DNA from: Pseudomonas citronellolis
GTDB taxonomy: Bacteria > Pseudomonadota > Gammaproteobacteria > Pseudomonadales > Pseudomonadaceae
Direction of reading: 5' to 3'
DNA: 64,000 nt
Assembly (NCBI RefSeq): GCF_900112375.1
Contig: NZ_FOLS01000020.1
Span: 80,247-144,246 of the forward strand
In this document: in pieces, positions 1 to 8,873 of the stretch
How the letters are laid out: each line of letters begins with the position of its first letter
Numbering within the stretch: the stretch's first letter is position 1
Translations under genes and position numbers: made by a program
The notes under the pieces: model-generated
What the model was told of the DNA's origin: nothing
Database searches by the model: none
Seen by the model: the letters and a program-made list of their open reading frames with translations, nothing else

Positions 1-103
1 GCACCAGGGCCAGGAGGAAGATCGCCACCGCGCCGACGACGACCCGGCGACGCACCAGGCGGGCGTCCTTCTCGTGGTCCTTGAGTTGTATCGGCTGCGG
101 CAT
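1..103 (-). CDS. mrdA: Penicillin-binding protein 2, N-terminal fragment
   Basis: Only the first 34 codons are in the window; the gene runs off the left edge. The peptide starts MPQPIQLKDHEKDARLVRRR and continues into a hydrophobic stretch (VVVGAVAIFLLALV). This is the cytoplasmic tail and signal-anchor pattern of the elongation-specific transpeptidase PBP2, which works with RodA in lateral wall synthesis. The call rests on this short N-terminus and on position directly after rlmH, the usual pseudomonad order rsfS-rlmH-mrdA. The catalytic domain cannot be seen. Confidence 0.8.
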   Translation of the reverse strand, partial: MPQPIQLKDHEKDARLVRRRVVVGAVAIFLLALV

Positions 104-118
104 CGGGTACGGCTACGA

Positions 119-586
119 CTACTTGTGGTAGGGGTGCCCGGACAGCACCGTCCAGGCGCGGTAGATCTGCTCGCCCACCAGGATGCGCACCAGCGGGTGC
201 GGCAACGTCAGCGGCGACAGCGACCAGCGCTGCTCGCTGCGCGCACAGACCTCCGGCGCCAGCCCTTCCGGGCCGCCGACCATGAGGTTGACGGTGCGCG
301 CGTCCAGGCGCCAGCGATCCAGTTCGGCGGCCAGCTGCGGGGTGCTCCAGGGCTTGCCTTCGACTTCCAGGGTCACCACCCGTTCACCGGGCTGCACCTT
401 GGCCAGCATGGCTTCGCCCTCCTGGCGGATCAGCCGGGCCACGTCGGCGTTCTTGCCGCGCGTGTTCAGCGGAATCTCCACCAGTTCCAGGGACAGCTCC
501 GAGGGCAGGCGCTTGACGTACTCCTGCCAGCCCTCCTCGACCCAGCGCGGCATGCGCGAGCCGACCGCGATCAGACGCAGGCGCAA
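119..586 (-). CDS. rlmH: 23S rRNA pseudouridine-1915 N3-methyltransferase RlmH
   Basis: Encodes 155 residues, the usual size of the SPOUT-family RlmH, which methylates pseudouridine 1915 in helix 69 of 23S rRNA using S-adenosylmethionine. Diagnostic features are the N-terminal MRLRLIAVG strand, the cofactor-knot glycines in GGPEGL near residue 104, and the conserved C-terminal end HPYHK. It lies between rsfS (6 bases away) and mrdA (15 bases away), all on the minus strand, so the three are probably cotranscribed with nadD and proA. Confidence 0.96.
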   Translation of the reverse strand: MRLRLIAVGSRMPRWVEEGWQEYVKRLPSELSLELVEIPLNTRGKNADVARLIRQEGEAMLAKVQPGERVVTLEVEGKPWSTPQLAAELDRWRLDARTVNLMVGGPEGLAPEVCARSEQRWSLSPLTLPHPLVRILVGEQIYRAWTVLSGHPYHK

Positions 587-592
587 GGGCGC

Positions 593-946
593 TTACTCGC
601 CGCTGTGGTGGGCGCGGCTCTGTTCGGCGCCGAGCCAGAGGCGCTCCAGGTCGTAGAACTGGCGGGTGGCCGGCTGCATGACGTGGACCACGACGTTGCC
701 CAGGTCGATCAGCACCCATTCGCCGCCTTCCTGGCCTTCGCTGCCGATGGGCTTGACGCCCTGTTCCTTGACCTTCTCCAGGACGTTGTCGGCCAGCGAC
801 TTGACCTGGCGGCTGGAGGAGCCGGAGGCGATGACCATGACGTCGGTGATGCTGGTCTTGTCGCGCACGTCGAGGACGGTGATGTCCTGCGCTTTCATGT
901 CTTCCAGAGCGGCGACGGCCAGCTCGACCAGTTGTTCGGTTTGCAT
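593..946 (-). CDS. rsfS: Ribosome silencing factor RsfS
   Basis: Encodes 117 residues of the RsfS/Iojap family. The protein binds ribosomal protein L14 on the 50S subunit and blocks subunit joining when nutrients are short. Family marks are the N-terminal helix with [10 protein letters not shown], the strand [17 protein letters not shown], and [16 protein letters not shown] near residues 74-90. It sits directly downstream of nadD in the common order nadD-rsfS-rlmH. The C-terminal residues QSRAHHSGE are a non-conserved tail. Confidence 0.96.
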   Translation of the reverse strand: MQTEQLVELAVAALEDMKAQDITVLDVRDKTSITDVMVIASGSSSRQVKSLADNVLEKVKEQGVKPIGSEGQEGGEWVLIDLGNVVVHVMQPATRQFYDLERLWLGAEQSRAHHSGE

Positions 947-957
947 TGAATGACTCT

Positions 958-1620
958 CTAGTTTGCCAGGGACGCGCGGTACAGCCCGTGCGCCTCGATG
1001 TAGTTCAATACCGCGTCCGGCACCAGGAAGCGCGGTGAGCGCCCCTGCGCCAGCAGGGCGCGGATCTGGGTGGCCGACACCGCCAGGGGCGTCTGCCAGA
1101 TGAAAGTGACCTGCCCAGCCGGCCCGGCGAGGGCGTTGGGATCGGCCACGCTGCGCGCCGCCAGCAGGTCACGCAGGGCTTCCGGCGCTTCCACGTCGGC
1201 ATCCGGGCGTTGCAGCACCAGCATGTGGCAGTGCCGCAGCAGTTCGTCCCAGCGGTGCCAGGTAGGCAGGCCGCAGAAGGCATCCCAGCCGACCATCAGG
1301 AACAGCTGCACCTCGCTCCCCAGCTCCGCGCGCAGCGATTCCAGGGTGTCGATGGTGTAGGACGGTTTGTCGCGGGCCAGCTCGCGGGCATCCACCGTCA
1401 GGGGCGCGACGCCGGCCACCGCCAGCTCGACCATGGCCAGGCGCTGCGGCGCCGAGACCTGCGGCGTCTCGCGGTGCGGCGGGCGCGCCGCCGGCAGCAG
1501 GCGCAGCTCGTCCAGGCCCAGCAGCTCGGCGGTTTCCAGCGCACTGCGCAGATGCCCGATGTGCACCGGATCGAAGGTGCCGCCGAAGAGGCCGATCCGC
1601 CGCGCTTGCCGTTTACTCAT
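958..1620 (-). CDS. nadD: Nicotinate-nucleotide adenylyltransferase
   Basis: Encodes 220 residues when started at [20 protein letters not shown]. NadD adenylates nicotinate mononucleotide to deamido-NAD in NAD synthesis. The nucleotidyltransferase signature [11 protein letters not shown] is at residues 12-22, and the second motif SATQIR lies near the C-terminus. The chosen ATG (1620-1618) shares one base with the proA stop codon in a TGATG junction, which argues for translational coupling. The same frame stays open much further upstream, but that stretch is antisense-like sequence within proA and has no NadD homology. Confidence 0.95.
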   Translation of the reverse strand: MSKRQARRIGLFGGTFDPVHIGHLRSALETAELLGLDELRLLPAARPPHRETPQVSAPQRLAMVELAVAGVAPLTVDARELARDKPSYTIDTLESLRAELGSEVQLFLMVGWDAFCGLPTWHRWDELLRHCHMLVLQRPDADVEAPEALRDLLAARSVADPNALAGPAGQVTFIWQTPLAVSATQIRALLAQGRSPRFLVPDAVLNYIEAHGLYRASLAN

Positions 1621-2885
1621 CAGGTGCGCACGTGCCCGTCGCCGAAGACCACGTACTTCTCGCTGGTCAGGCCTTCCAGGCCGACCGGGCCGCGGGCGTG
1701 CAGCTTGTCGGTGGAGATGCCGATCTCCGCCCCCAGGCCGTACTCGAAGCCGTCGGCGAAACGCGTCGAGGCATTGACCATGACCGAAGCCGAGTCCACC
1801 TCGGCGAGGAAGCGCCGGGCGTTGCTGAAGTTCTCGCTGACAATAGCGTCGGTGTGCTGCGAACCGTAGGTGTTGATGTGCTCGATGGCGCTGTCCAGGT
1901 CGTCGACGATGCGGATCGACAGGATCGGCGCGTTGTACTCGGTGCGCCAGTCTTCCTCGGTCGCCTCCAGCACGTCGCTGCCCAGCAGCGCGCGGGTGGC
2001 GGCGTCGCCGCGCAGCTCCACGCCCTTGTCGCGGTAGATGGCGGCCAGCGGCGGCAGCACGCGCGCGGCGATGGCCTTGTGCACCAGCAGGGTTTCCATG
2101 GTGTTGCACGGCGCGTAGCGCTGGGTCTTGGCGTTGTCGGCGATGCGGATGGCCTTGTCGAGGTCGGCCGACTCGTCGATGAACACGTGGCAGATGCCGT
2201 CCAGGTGCTTGATCACCGGCACCTTGGCCTCGCGGCTGATGCGCTCGATCAGGCCCTTGCCACCGCGCGGGACTATCACGTCGACGTACTCGGGCATGCT
2301 GATCAGCGCGCCCACGGCGGCGCGGTCGGTGGTCTCGACCACCTGCACGGCGCTCGCCGGCAGGCCGGCCGCGGCCAGGCCAGCCTGGATGCAGCGGGCG
2401 ATGGCCTGGTTGGAATGGATGGCCTCGGAGCCACCGCGCAGGATGGTGGCGTTGCCCGATTTCAGGCACAGGCTGGCGGCGTCGATGGTCACGTTCGGCC
2501 GCGACTCGTAGATGATCCCGACCACGCCCAGGGGCACGCGCATCTTGCCGATCTGGATGCCCGAGGGCACGAAGCGCATGTCGCGGATCTCGCCGATGGG
2601 GTCCGGCAGCTTGGCCACCTGGCGCAGGCCCTCGATCATGTCGTCGATGCGCGCCGGGGTCAGCGCCAGGCGGTCGAGCATGGCTGGCTCCAGGCCATTG
2701 GCCCGGCCGGCGGCCAGGTCCTGCTCGTTGGCGTGGGCGAGCTGCTCGCGGGCAGCGTCCAGGGCATCGGCGGCGGCCAGCAGGGCGGCGTTCTTCTGCG
2801 CGGTGGAGGCCCGCGCGAGCACGCGCGAGGCTTCACGGGCGGCGCGGCCCAGGCGGCTCATATAGTCGAGGACGGACTCGGTCAT
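1620..2885 (-). CDS. proA: Gamma-glutamyl phosphate reductase
   Basis: Encodes 421 residues, the normal ProA length, starting at [16 protein letters not shown]. ProA reduces gamma-glutamyl phosphate to glutamate semialdehyde with NADPH in proline synthesis. It belongs to the aldehyde dehydrogenase superfamily. The catalytic cysteine is in [11 protein letters not shown], and [20 protein letters not shown] and VPRGGKGLI are family motifs. It is the first gene of the minus-strand run proA-nadD-rsfS-rlmH-mrdA. The upstream extension of the frame was not used because the sequence beyond position 2885 holds a -10 box rather than coding signal. Confidence 0.96.
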   Translation of the reverse strand: MTESVLDYMSRLGRAAREASRVLARASTAQKNAALLAAADALDAAREQLAHANEQDLAAGRANGLEPAMLDRLALTPARIDDMIEGLRQVAKLPDPIGEIRDMRFVPSGIQIGKMRVPLGVVGIIYESRPNVTIDAASLCLKSGNATILRGGSEAIHSNQAIARCIQAGLAAAGLPASAVQVVETTDRAAVGALISMPEYVDVIVPRGGKGLIERISREAKVPVIKHLDGICHVFIDESADLDKAIRIADNAKTQRYAPCNTMETLLVHKAIAARVLPPLAAIYRDKGVELRGDAATRALLGSDVLEATEEDWRTEYNAPILSIRIVDDLDSAIEHINTYGSQHTDAIVSENFSNARRFLAEVDSASVMVNASTRFADGFEYGLGAEIGISTDKLHARGPVGLEGLTSEKYVVFGDGHVRT

Positions 2886-2911
2886 GGTTCGTACGCGTCT
2901 GCGTGAGGGAA

Positions 2912-2930
2912 ATGCGCGATTATAGCGACC
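2912..2930 (-). promoter_or_regulatory. Candidate proA promoter (-10 TATAAT)
   Basis: On the minus strand a perfect TATAAT (2924-2919) lies about 34 bases before the proA ATG in otherwise GC-rich DNA. No convincing -35 box is visible. The transcription start would be near 2912, giving a 5' leader of about 27 bases. The rest of the 318-base gap 2886-3203 is GC-rich and holds no other gene. On the plus strand, TTGGGT near 3081 followed by CTACCT near 3109 could serve the divergent hydrolase gene. Confidence 0.5.
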
Positions 2931-3203
2931 CCGCCTGCGCCCGCCCAGCCACAGCAGCCAGCCGGTAGACAGGGCGTCCCACCGGCACGCCGGTAACGCC
3001 GCCCGGGCGCCGCGGGCCGCGCCCCGGCTGCGGAACGGTGACACCCGCAACAGCGCGTTGCGATTTCCCCCGCCCGAAGGTTGGGTAAACAAAAGGCCGG
3101 CCTCTGTCTACCTTGGAGCCACCCCGCCGCGCAATGCCAGCCGTTCGCCATCCGGCACGCCAGGGAAGAACAACAAGAGGCGGAACACCGCCGGAGATTC
3201 GCC

Positions 3204-4430
3204 ATGCGCTACCGCACCGACTACAGCGCCCAGGCCCTCACCGCCGCCCCGGCGGTGCTCGAACTGGACGGCTGGCAACTCCACTACCAGGCCTTCGCCC
3301 ACCGCGCGGACGACCCGCACCCGCCGGTGCTGCTGCTCGGCGGCGCCTTCCAGAGCTTCCGCTCCTTCGCCAGCGAAGTCAGCGAGCTGCTCGCCGAGCA
3401 CCCGGTGATCCTCCTCGACCTGCCCAGCCAGGGCGGTAACCTGCAACTGGCGCCGCAACTGAGCCTGGAAGACCTGGCCGACCTGATCGCCGCCTTCGCC
3501 GAGGCGCTGCGCCTGCCGCCGCTGATGCCCATCGGCCTGTCCTACGGCTCGGCCCTGGCCGCCCTCTTCGCTGCCCGCCACCCCGGGCGCTGCGCGCGCC
3601 TGCTGCTGGCCGGCATCACCGCCTTCGGCCGCCCCGGCGCCCGCGCGCTACTGGAAGAAGCCCTGGCGCGCCTGAACCTGGGCCAGCACGAAGCCTTCGC
3701 CAACGGCGTGCTGACCGGCCTGGTCAATCCGCTGCGCCTGGCCGATACCGGCGTCTCCCCGGTGTTCCGCAAGGCCCTGCTGCGCCAGTTACAGCGCCTG
3801 ACACCGGCGGAAGTCGAACGCTACCGGCAGAACAGCCGGCGCCTGCTGGCCTTCGGCGGCTTCGAGCGCCACCCGCAATGCCCGACCCTGGTGCTGGCCG
3901 GCGAATACGACCACTTCACCCAGCCCTGGGAGCACGCCGAATTCGCCCTCGCCTGCGCCGACGCGCAGTTCGCCCTGATCCACGACGCCGACCACCTGGC
4001 CCAGTTCGAACGCCGCGGCGCCTGCGCCCGGCTGTACACACCCTTCCTCGACGGCCAGCCGCTGCCGCTCAACGCCGCCGGCAGCACGCGCTTCCAACGC
4101 CAGCAACTGCCGCACCTGGAACGCCGCTTCGAACCGCGCCTGGCGCCACCGCAACCCCGCGCCCTGCTGCACCATGCCGATGGCGGGCAATGGCGCGCCG
4201 AACTGATGGAGATCGGCTACTTCGGCGGCCTGGCCCACGCCGACCTGCCGGCCGAACTGCCGCAACGCGGCTGGCGCCTGGCCATCCCCGGCGTGGAAGA
4301 ACTGGACATCCTGCCGCTGCGCCGCACAGCGGACGGCGTCGCCTTCATCTTCCCCCACGGCGATCCCCGCGCCAGCGCCAGCCTGGCGGAGCTGGTGGTG
4401 CCGTTGCAGCAAGGGGCCTGCGCGGCCTGA
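3204..4430 (+). CDS. Alpha/beta hydrolase with an extra C-terminal (PilZ-like?) region
   Basis: Encodes 408 residues from the ATG at 3204; the frame is open further upstream but no ribosome site supports an earlier start. Residues 1 to about 280 are an alpha/beta hydrolase: the HG-type loop LLLGGAFQSF, the nucleophile elbow GLSYGSA (Ser near 113), an acid in AGEYDHF and a histidine in DADHLAQF. About 120 further residues (RFQRQQLPHLERRFEPR onward) are not part of the hydrolase fold. They have a strand-rich pattern loosely like a PilZ domain (basic start, then AELMEIGYFGGLAHA and GWRLAIPGVEELDIL), but the DxSxxG motif is not intact. The substrate is unknown. It is transcribed divergently from proA. 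Confidence 0.75.
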   Translation: MRYRTDYSAQALTAAPAVLELDGWQLHYQAFAHRADDPHPPVLLLGGAFQSFRSFASEVSELLAEHPVILLDLPSQGGNLQLAPQLSLEDLADLIAAFAEALRLPPLMPIGLSYGSALAALFAARHPGRCARLLLAGITAFGRPGARALLEEALARLNLGQHEAFANGVLTGLVNPLRLADTGVSPVFRKALLRQLQRLTPAEVERYRQNSRRLLAFGGFERHPQCPTLVLAGEYDHFTQPWEHAEFALACADAQFALIHDADHLAQFERRGACARLYTPFLDGQPLPLNAAGSTRFQRQQLPHLERRFEPRLAPPQPRALLHHADGGQWRAELMEIGYFGGLAHADLPAELPQRGWRLAIPGVEELDILPLRRTADGVAFIFPHGDPRASASLAELVVPLQQGACAA

Positions 4431-4441
4431 AGCAACGGAAC

Positions 4442-4469
4442 GGCGTATAACCGCGAACGGTTATACGCC
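4442..4469. repeat. 28-bp palindrome, GGCGTATAACCG family
   Basis: A perfect 12-bp inverted repeat (GGCGTATAACCG / CGGTTATACGCC) with a CGAA loop lies just after the hydrolase stop. It is one of seven copies of this family in the window (also 10190, 26846, 26938, 47464, 47594, 51621). All lie in or at the edge of intergenic DNA, most flanked by TAGGGC or CCCTA. It could act as a bidirectional terminator or mRNA-end hairpin. Confidence 0.8.
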
Positions 4470-4516
4470 CTACACCCAAGGGCGAACCACGATGCCGCCT
4501 AGGTTCACCCTCCCCT

Positions 4517-4594
4517 GTAGGAGCGAGCTTGCTCGCGAACCCTGCCGAACCCACCCTTGGGCAGGATGCGGTTCGCGAGCAAGCTCGCTCCTAC
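4517..4594. repeat. REP doublet (REPIN)
   Basis: Two inverted copies of the 23-base REP (GTAGGAGCGAGCTTGCTCGC plus GAA) occupy 4517-4539 and 4572-4594, separated by 32 bases. This is the layout of a REPIN, the form moved by RAYT transposases in pseudomonads. It lies between two convergent genes. Confidence 0.9.
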
Positions 4595-4613
4595 GAAGAG
4601 CCGTCGGGGCAGG

Positions 4614-5468
4614 TCAGGTGCGGGCTTCGATGACGCGCACCAGGCTCGGCATGCGTCCGCGCGGCAGGCACAGTTCGGCGCCGTGCACCTGTGGGTCAAG
4701 CACTTCTACGCCGGCGAAGCCGCAGCCGCGGAAGGCCGCGGCTATTTCCGCCTCGCTGCGGTAGTGCAGCGGGTAGCCGCCGCGGGTGAGCCGGCCGATC
4801 AGGCCGACGCCCCAGCGGATCTGCCGATAGCGCGGATGTTCGCGCAGGTCCGGGTAGAGTTCGGTGAGGTAGGTGGCCGCCGGGAAGTCGGCCAGGACCG
4901 CCGCCAGGCGCGTCCAGAAACCCTCGATCAGCGGGCGCTGGAAGTAGTTCACCAGGCCCTCGGTGATCACCACCACGGGGCGCTGGCGGTCGAGTTGGGC
5001 GAAGAGCGCGGCCAGGGTATGCGGGCCGTCCTCGGCGAGGATGTCCACGGGGTGCACCCGGTGCCTTTCGTCCAGCCAGCCCTGCCCTTGCAGCAGGGCC
5101 GACTTGCGCGCGGCCATGGGCGGCAGGTCCGCCTCCAGGTAGTCCAGCTGCGGATAACGCTGGCGGAAGCGCCTGCCGCGCGGCGACAGGCCGCAGGCGA
5201 TCTCCACCACCTGGGTGACGCCGCGCTGCTCGATGGCCTGGCGCAGGCGCGCGTCTATCAGCAGGTGGCGCTGCAGCAGGAAGTCCTCGATGTTCAGCCC
5301 GAAGCCCAGGCGCGCGCCCCAGGCGATCGGCGCCATGCAGCCGTGCACCCAGCGCCCGAAGGCGGTGGCGAAGGCCGGCTCGGCGAGCTTGTGGCGGAAC
5401 CAGACATAGCCGGTGTAGTGCGCACTGGGGGTGATGTGCGCGCTGTCGGCGCGGATGCGTTCAGCCAT
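4614..5468 (-). CDS. Class I SAM-dependent methyltransferase, leucine carboxyl methyltransferase-like
   Basis: Encodes 284 residues. The SAM-binding strand and loop is VVEIACGLSPRGRRF near residues 88-102. It is followed by an acidic second strand (YLEADLP) and VVVITEGLVNYF near residue 168, the pattern of the LCM/Omt family (Pfam PF04072), whose members O-methylate carboxyl groups or small molecules. The substrate here is not predictable. The gene is divergent from mpg with a gap of only 63 bases. From memory the same neighbour order occurs in P. aeruginosa around PA4009-PA4010. Confidence 0.75.
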   Translation of the reverse strand: MAERIRADSAHITPSAHYTGYVWFRHKLAEPAFATAFGRWVHGCMAPIAWGARLGFGLNIEDFLLQRHLLIDARLRQAIEQRGVTQVVEIACGLSPRGRRFRQRYPQLDYLEADLPPMAARKSALLQGQGWLDERHRVHPVDILAEDGPHTLAALFAQLDRQRPVVVITEGLVNYFQRPLIEGFWTRLAAVLADFPAATYLTELYPDLREHPRYRQIRWGVGLIGRLTRGGYPLHYRSEAEIAAAFRGCGFAGVEVLDPQVHGAELCLPRGRMPSLVRVIEART

Positions 5469-5531
5469 GATTCAGTCTCTTGTTGTTATCATCCGCCAGC
5501 CTAAGAGCGCCCTGGTACCCACGACAATCCC

Positions 5532-6251
5532 ATGCCTGCCGATCCCATCCTTGGTTTGCCCTGGCCCGAAGCGCGGCCGCTGCCCCATTCCTTCTTCGAC
5601 CGCGACGCCCTGCTGGTGGCGCGCCAGCTGCTGGGCAAGGTGATCCGTCACCGCGTCGGCGGGCTCTGGCTGTCCGCGCGGATCATCGAGACCGAAGCCT
5701 ATTACTTGGCCGAGAAAGGCAGCCACGCCTCGCTCGGCTACACCGAGAAGCGCAAGGCGCTGTTCCTCGACGGCGGGCACATCTACATGTACTACGCGCG
5801 TGGCGGCGACTCGCTGAACTTCAGCGCCGGTGGCGCCGGCAACGCCGTGCTGATGAAGTCCGGGCACCCCTGGATGGATCGCGTCAGCGGCGACGAGGCC
5901 GTGGCCCGCATGCGCCAGCTCAACCCCGCCGCCGATGGCAGCGAGCGCCCGCTGGGCAAGCTCTGCGCCGGCCAGACACTGCTGTGCAAGGCCATGGGCC
6001 TCAAGGTGCCGGACTGGGATGCCCGACAGTTCGACGTGCAGCGGCTGTTCGTCGACGACGTCGGCGACACCCCGGCGCAGGTCATCCAGACCACCCGCCT
6101 AGGCATCCCCCACGGCCGCGACGAGCACCTGATGTACCGCTTCGTCGACGCCGCCTTCGCGCCCTTCTGCACGCGAAACCCGCTGCGCCGCGGCCAGGTC
6201 GAAGGACGCGACTATTACCTGCTGGATAGCTCGGAAGCGCACCGCACATGA
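5532..6251 (+). CDS. mpg: DNA-3-methyladenine glycosylase, AAG/MPG family
   Basis: Encodes 239 residues of the eukaryote-type alkyladenine glycosylase family. The enzyme removes 3-methyladenine, 7-methylguanine and hypoxanthine from DNA to start base excision repair. The catalytic glutamate lies in IIETEAYYLAEKGSHAS near residue 56. Other conserved parts are FLDGGHIYMYYARGG, LNFSAGGAGNAVLMKSG and the C-terminal LRRGQVEGRDYYLL. Its stop overlaps the start of the next gene by four bases (ATGA), so the two are likely cotranscribed. Confidence 0.93.
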   Translation: MPADPILGLPWPEARPLPHSFFDRDALLVARQLLGKVIRHRVGGLWLSARIIETEAYYLAEKGSHASLGYTEKRKALFLDGGHIYMYYARGGDSLNFSAGGAGNAVLMKSGHPWMDRVSGDEAVARMRQLNPAADGSERPLGKLCAGQTLLCKAMGLKVPDWDARQFDVQRLFVDDVGDTPAQVIQTTRLGIPHGRDEHLMYRFVDAAFAPFCTRNPLRRGQVEGRDYYLLDSSEAHRT

Positions 6252-7561
6252 GCCTGGACCTGTTCAACCAATGGATCGCCGGCCACCCGCAGTGGCTGGG
6301 GCTGGTGGTCTTCCTCATCGCCTTCCTCGAATGCGCGGCGGTGGTCGGCCTGGTGCTGCCCGGCGTGGTGATGCTCTTCGCCGTGGCCGTGCTGGCCGGC
6401 GGCGGCGCCCTGGGCCTGGGGCAGACGCTGCTGCTGGCCTTCGCCGGCGGCCTGCTGGGCGACCTCTGCTCGTACTTCCTCGGCCGCCGCTTCCACCAGG
6501 ACATCCGCCGCCTGCCGCTGCTGCGCCACCACCCGGAATGGCTGGCCGGCGCAGAAGGCTTCGTCGCCCGCTACGGCGTCACCAGCCTGCTGGTGGGCCG
6601 CTTCATCGGCGCCCTGCGGCCGTTCCTGCCGCTGGTGGCGGGCATGCTCGACATGCCCTTCGGGCGCTTCCTGGCGGTCTCCATCCTGGCCGCCGCCGGC
6701 TGGTCGGTGGCCTACCTGCTGCCCGGCTGGACCACCGGCGCAGCCCTGCGCCTGCCACTGCCGGAAGGCTTCTGGCCGGAGATGGCGGTGGTCGCCGGCG
6801 GCCTGGCCGTGCTCGGCGGCGCCTTGATCCATGCCTGCCTGAAGCGGCGCCACGGCACCGCACTGATCGCCGCCGGGCTGAGCGCCGCCCTGCTGCTGGG
6901 CATCCTGATCGGCTGGCCGCACCTGGATGCCCTCGACCACGGCCTGATGACGCTGATCCAGGAGGAACGCAGCCCGCTGCTGAACCACATCATGGTGGCG
7001 GTGACGCGCCTGGGCGACTTCCGCACCCAGGTGATCGTCGGCATCGTCGTCAGCGGCCTGCTGCTGGGCCTGGGCAAATGGCGCCATGCGCTGTTCGCCG
7101 GCGGCACCCTGCTGGCCACGGCACTGCTCAACACCACCCTCAAGCACTTCTTCGGCCGCGCCCGCCCGGAGGTGATCGCCGACCCGCTGAGCGCCTTCAG
7201 CATGCCCAGCGGGCACAGCTCGGCGTCCTTCGCCTGCTTCCTGGTGCTCGGCGTGCTGGCCAGCCGCGAGGGCTCGCCGCGGGTGCGCCTGACCTGGCTG
7301 CTGCTGGCCATGCTGCCGGCCGCCTGGATCGCCGGCTCGCGCCTGTACCTGGGCGCGCACTGGCCCAGCGACGTGATCGCCGGCGCCCTGCTCGCCGCCG
7401 CCGTCTGCGCCGCCGCGCTCTGGGCCAGCCAGCTGCGCCAGCCGCTGCCGGCCCTGCCCAAGCGCATCTGGTGGTGCCTGGTGCCGACCCTGCTGCTGGT
7501 GTTCTCGGTCTCGGTCGGCTGGGACCTCAGCCACGCCGTGGCGCGCTACACCCCGCTCTGA
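6248..7561 (+). CDS. Bifunctional DedA / PAP2-phosphatase membrane protein
   Basis: Encodes 437 residues with two fused membrane domains. Residues 1 to about 200 are a DedA-type domain (VVGLVLPGVVMLF, FAGGLLGDLCSYFLGRRF, RFIGALRPFLPLVAG), a family linked to undecaprenyl-phosphate and phospholipid recycling. The C-terminal half is a type-2 phosphatidic acid phosphatase with all three motifs: KHFFGRARPE, PSGHS and SRLYLGAHWPSDV. About ten hydrophobic helices are predicted. A role in lipid-carrier or phosphatidate dephosphorylation at the inner membrane is likely, with the exact substrate unknown. It ends 3 bases before the convergent LysR gene. Confidence 0.9.
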   Translation: MSLDLFNQWIAGHPQWLGLVVFLIAFLECAAVVGLVLPGVVMLFAVAVLAGGGALGLGQTLLLAFAGGLLGDLCSYFLGRRFHQDIRRLPLLRHHPEWLAGAEGFVARYGVTSLLVGRFIGALRPFLPLVAGMLDMPFGRFLAVSILAAAGWSVAYLLPGWTTGAALRLPLPEGFWPEMAVVAGGLAVLGGALIHACLKRRHGTALIAAGLSAALLLGILIGWPHLDALDHGLMTLIQEERSPLLNHIMVAVTRLGDFRTQVIVGIVVSGLLLGLGKWRHALFAGGTLLATALLNTTLKHFFGRARPEVIADPLSAFSMPSGHSSASFACFLVLGVLASREGSPRVRLTWLLLAMLPAAWIAGSRLYLGAHWPSDVIAGALLAAAVCAAALWASQLRQPLPALPKRIWWCLVPTLLLVFSVSVGWDLSHAVARYTPL

Positions 7562-7564
7562 GCC

Positions 7565-8467
7565 TCAGCGCCAGGGCGCGCCGCGCAGATGCTCGGCGCA
7601 GCGCTGCTGGACGAACTCGCGCAGCAGGGTCACCGACGGGCTCAGCTGCGCGCGGTGGGTGCAGAACAGGTTCAGCGGCGCCGCCTCGCCCCGGTGGTCG
7701 GCCAGGGCCACTTCCAGGCGCCCGGCGCGCACGTCGGCGGCCACGTCCAGCCAGGACTTGTAGACCAGCCCGCGCCCGGCCACCGCCCAGCGCCGCACCA
7801 CGTCGGCGTCGTCGCTGACGCGGTCGCCGCCCACCTCGACCGTCTCGTCGCCGAAGCGCCAGCGTTCGTGCACACGGCCGCCGAGCATGTACAGCAGGCA
7901 GTTGTGCCGGGCCAGGTCCTGCGGCCGCTGCGGCCGGCCATGCTGGGCGAAGTAGGCCGGCGCGCCGCACAGCACGCGGCGGTTGTCCGCCGCCAGGGGC
8001 AGCGCCACCAGGCTGGAGTCCGGCGGCTGGCCGAGGCGGATGGCCACGTCCACCGGCTGGCGGTAGAGGTCGGCCTGGCGGTCGCTGAGCAGCAGGCGCA
8101 AAACCAGCCGCGGGTGCTGCGCCTGGAACTCGTCGAGCCAGGGCAACAGCACGTTGCGCCCCAGGTCCGAGGGCGCCGAGACCTGCAACGGCCCGGCGAT
8201 CTCGCTGCGGCCGCCGGCCAGCAGCTGGCGGCCCTCCTCCAGGCTCTGCAGCGAGGCCCGCGCATGGGCCAGGAACAGCTCGCCCTCGGCGGTCAGCCGC
8301 AGGCTGCGGGTGGAACGGGCGAACAGGCGCGCCTGCAGGGCGCCCTCCAGGCGCTTGAGCGCGGCGCTGGCCACCGCCGGCGACACCTCCAGTTCGCGGG
8401 CCGCGGCGGACAGGCTGCCGCGCTCGGCGGTGCGGACGAACAGCTGGAGGTCGTCGAAACGCAGCAT
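7565..8467 (-). CDS. LysR-family transcriptional regulator
   Basis: Encodes 300 residues. The winged helix-turn-helix occupies residues 1-60 (LQLFVRTAERGSLSAAARELEVSPAVASAAL), followed by a linker helix and an effector domain (SAPSDLGRNVLLPWLDEF, VDVAIRLGQPPDSSLVALPL) typical of the CrgA/AaeR-like subgroup. The start MLRFDDLQ was chosen because the family domain begins there; more upstream codons would run into the divergent promoter. It probably controls itself and the divergent monooxygenase-dehydrogenase pair. The inducer is unknown. Confidence 0.9.
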   Translation of the reverse strand: MLRFDDLQLFVRTAERGSLSAAARELEVSPAVASAALKRLEGALQARLFARSTRSLRLTAEGELFLAHARASLQSLEEGRQLLAGGRSEIAGPLQVSAPSDLGRNVLLPWLDEFQAQHPRLVLRLLLSDRQADLYRQPVDVAIRLGQPPDSSLVALPLAADNRRVLCGAPAYFAQHGRPQRPQDLARHNCLLYMLGGRVHERWRFGDETVEVGGDRVSDDADVVRRWAVAGRGLVYKSWLDVAADVRAGRLEVALADHRGEAAPLNLFCTHRAQLSPSVTLLREFVQQRCAEHLRGAPWR

Positions 8468-8486
8468 TTTCAATTTTCCTTTGAAA
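8468..8486. promoter_or_regulatory. Candidate LysR operator
   Basis: The inverted repeat TTTCAA-N7-TTGAAA abuts the LysR start codon in the 103-base divergent promoter region. It stands out as AT-rich in GC-rich DNA. Its position over the regulator's own 5' end would suit autoregulation, but it lacks the strict T-N11-A layout, so the assignment is tentative. Confidence 0.35.
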
Positions 8487-8570
8487 GAGACTTTCTTCCT
8501 ACGCGGTTTTTCTTCACAACGAAAGAGCGGAGGATGCGCCCATCCCCCACTGCCGCAAGGAAGAGTCCCG

Positions 8571-8864
8571 ATGAGCAGCCCCCTCACCCTGATCGCCATC
8601 ATCCGCGCCAAGCCCGGCCGCGCCGACGCCCTGCAGGCCCGCCTGGCCGAGCTGCGCGTGCCCTCGCGGGCCGAGCCCGGCTGCATCCAGTACGACCTGC
8701 ACCGCGACCGCAAGGACGCCGACCTGATCTACATGATCGAGCAATGGCGCGACGAGGCCGCCCTCGCCGAGCACGAGGCCAGCGAGCACTTCCAGGCCTT
8801 CGTCGCGTCCAGCCGGGACGACCTGGCCGAACTCGACATCCGCCTGATGAACCGCATCGACTGA
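8571..8864 (+). CDS. Antibiotic biosynthesis monooxygenase-type (ABM) enzyme
   Basis: Encodes 97 residues, the size of single-domain ABM proteins such as YgiN quinol monooxygenase. It shows the ferredoxin-like pattern LIAIIRAKPGRADALQARL, then EPGCIQYDLHRD, MIEQWRDEAALAEHEAS and HFQAF with the usual histidine positions. Members oxidise quinols or aromatic compounds without a cofactor. The start ATG at 8571 follows a purine-rich GGAAGAG site. It is separated by 9 bases from the dehydrogenase gene, forming an operon divergent from the LysR gene. Confidence 0.85.
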   Translation: MSSPLTLIAIIRAKPGRADALQARLAELRVPSRAEPGCIQYDLHRDRKDADLIYMIEQWRDEAALAEHEASEHFQAFVASSRDDLAELDIRLMNRID

Positions 8865-8873
8865 GGAGCCGCC

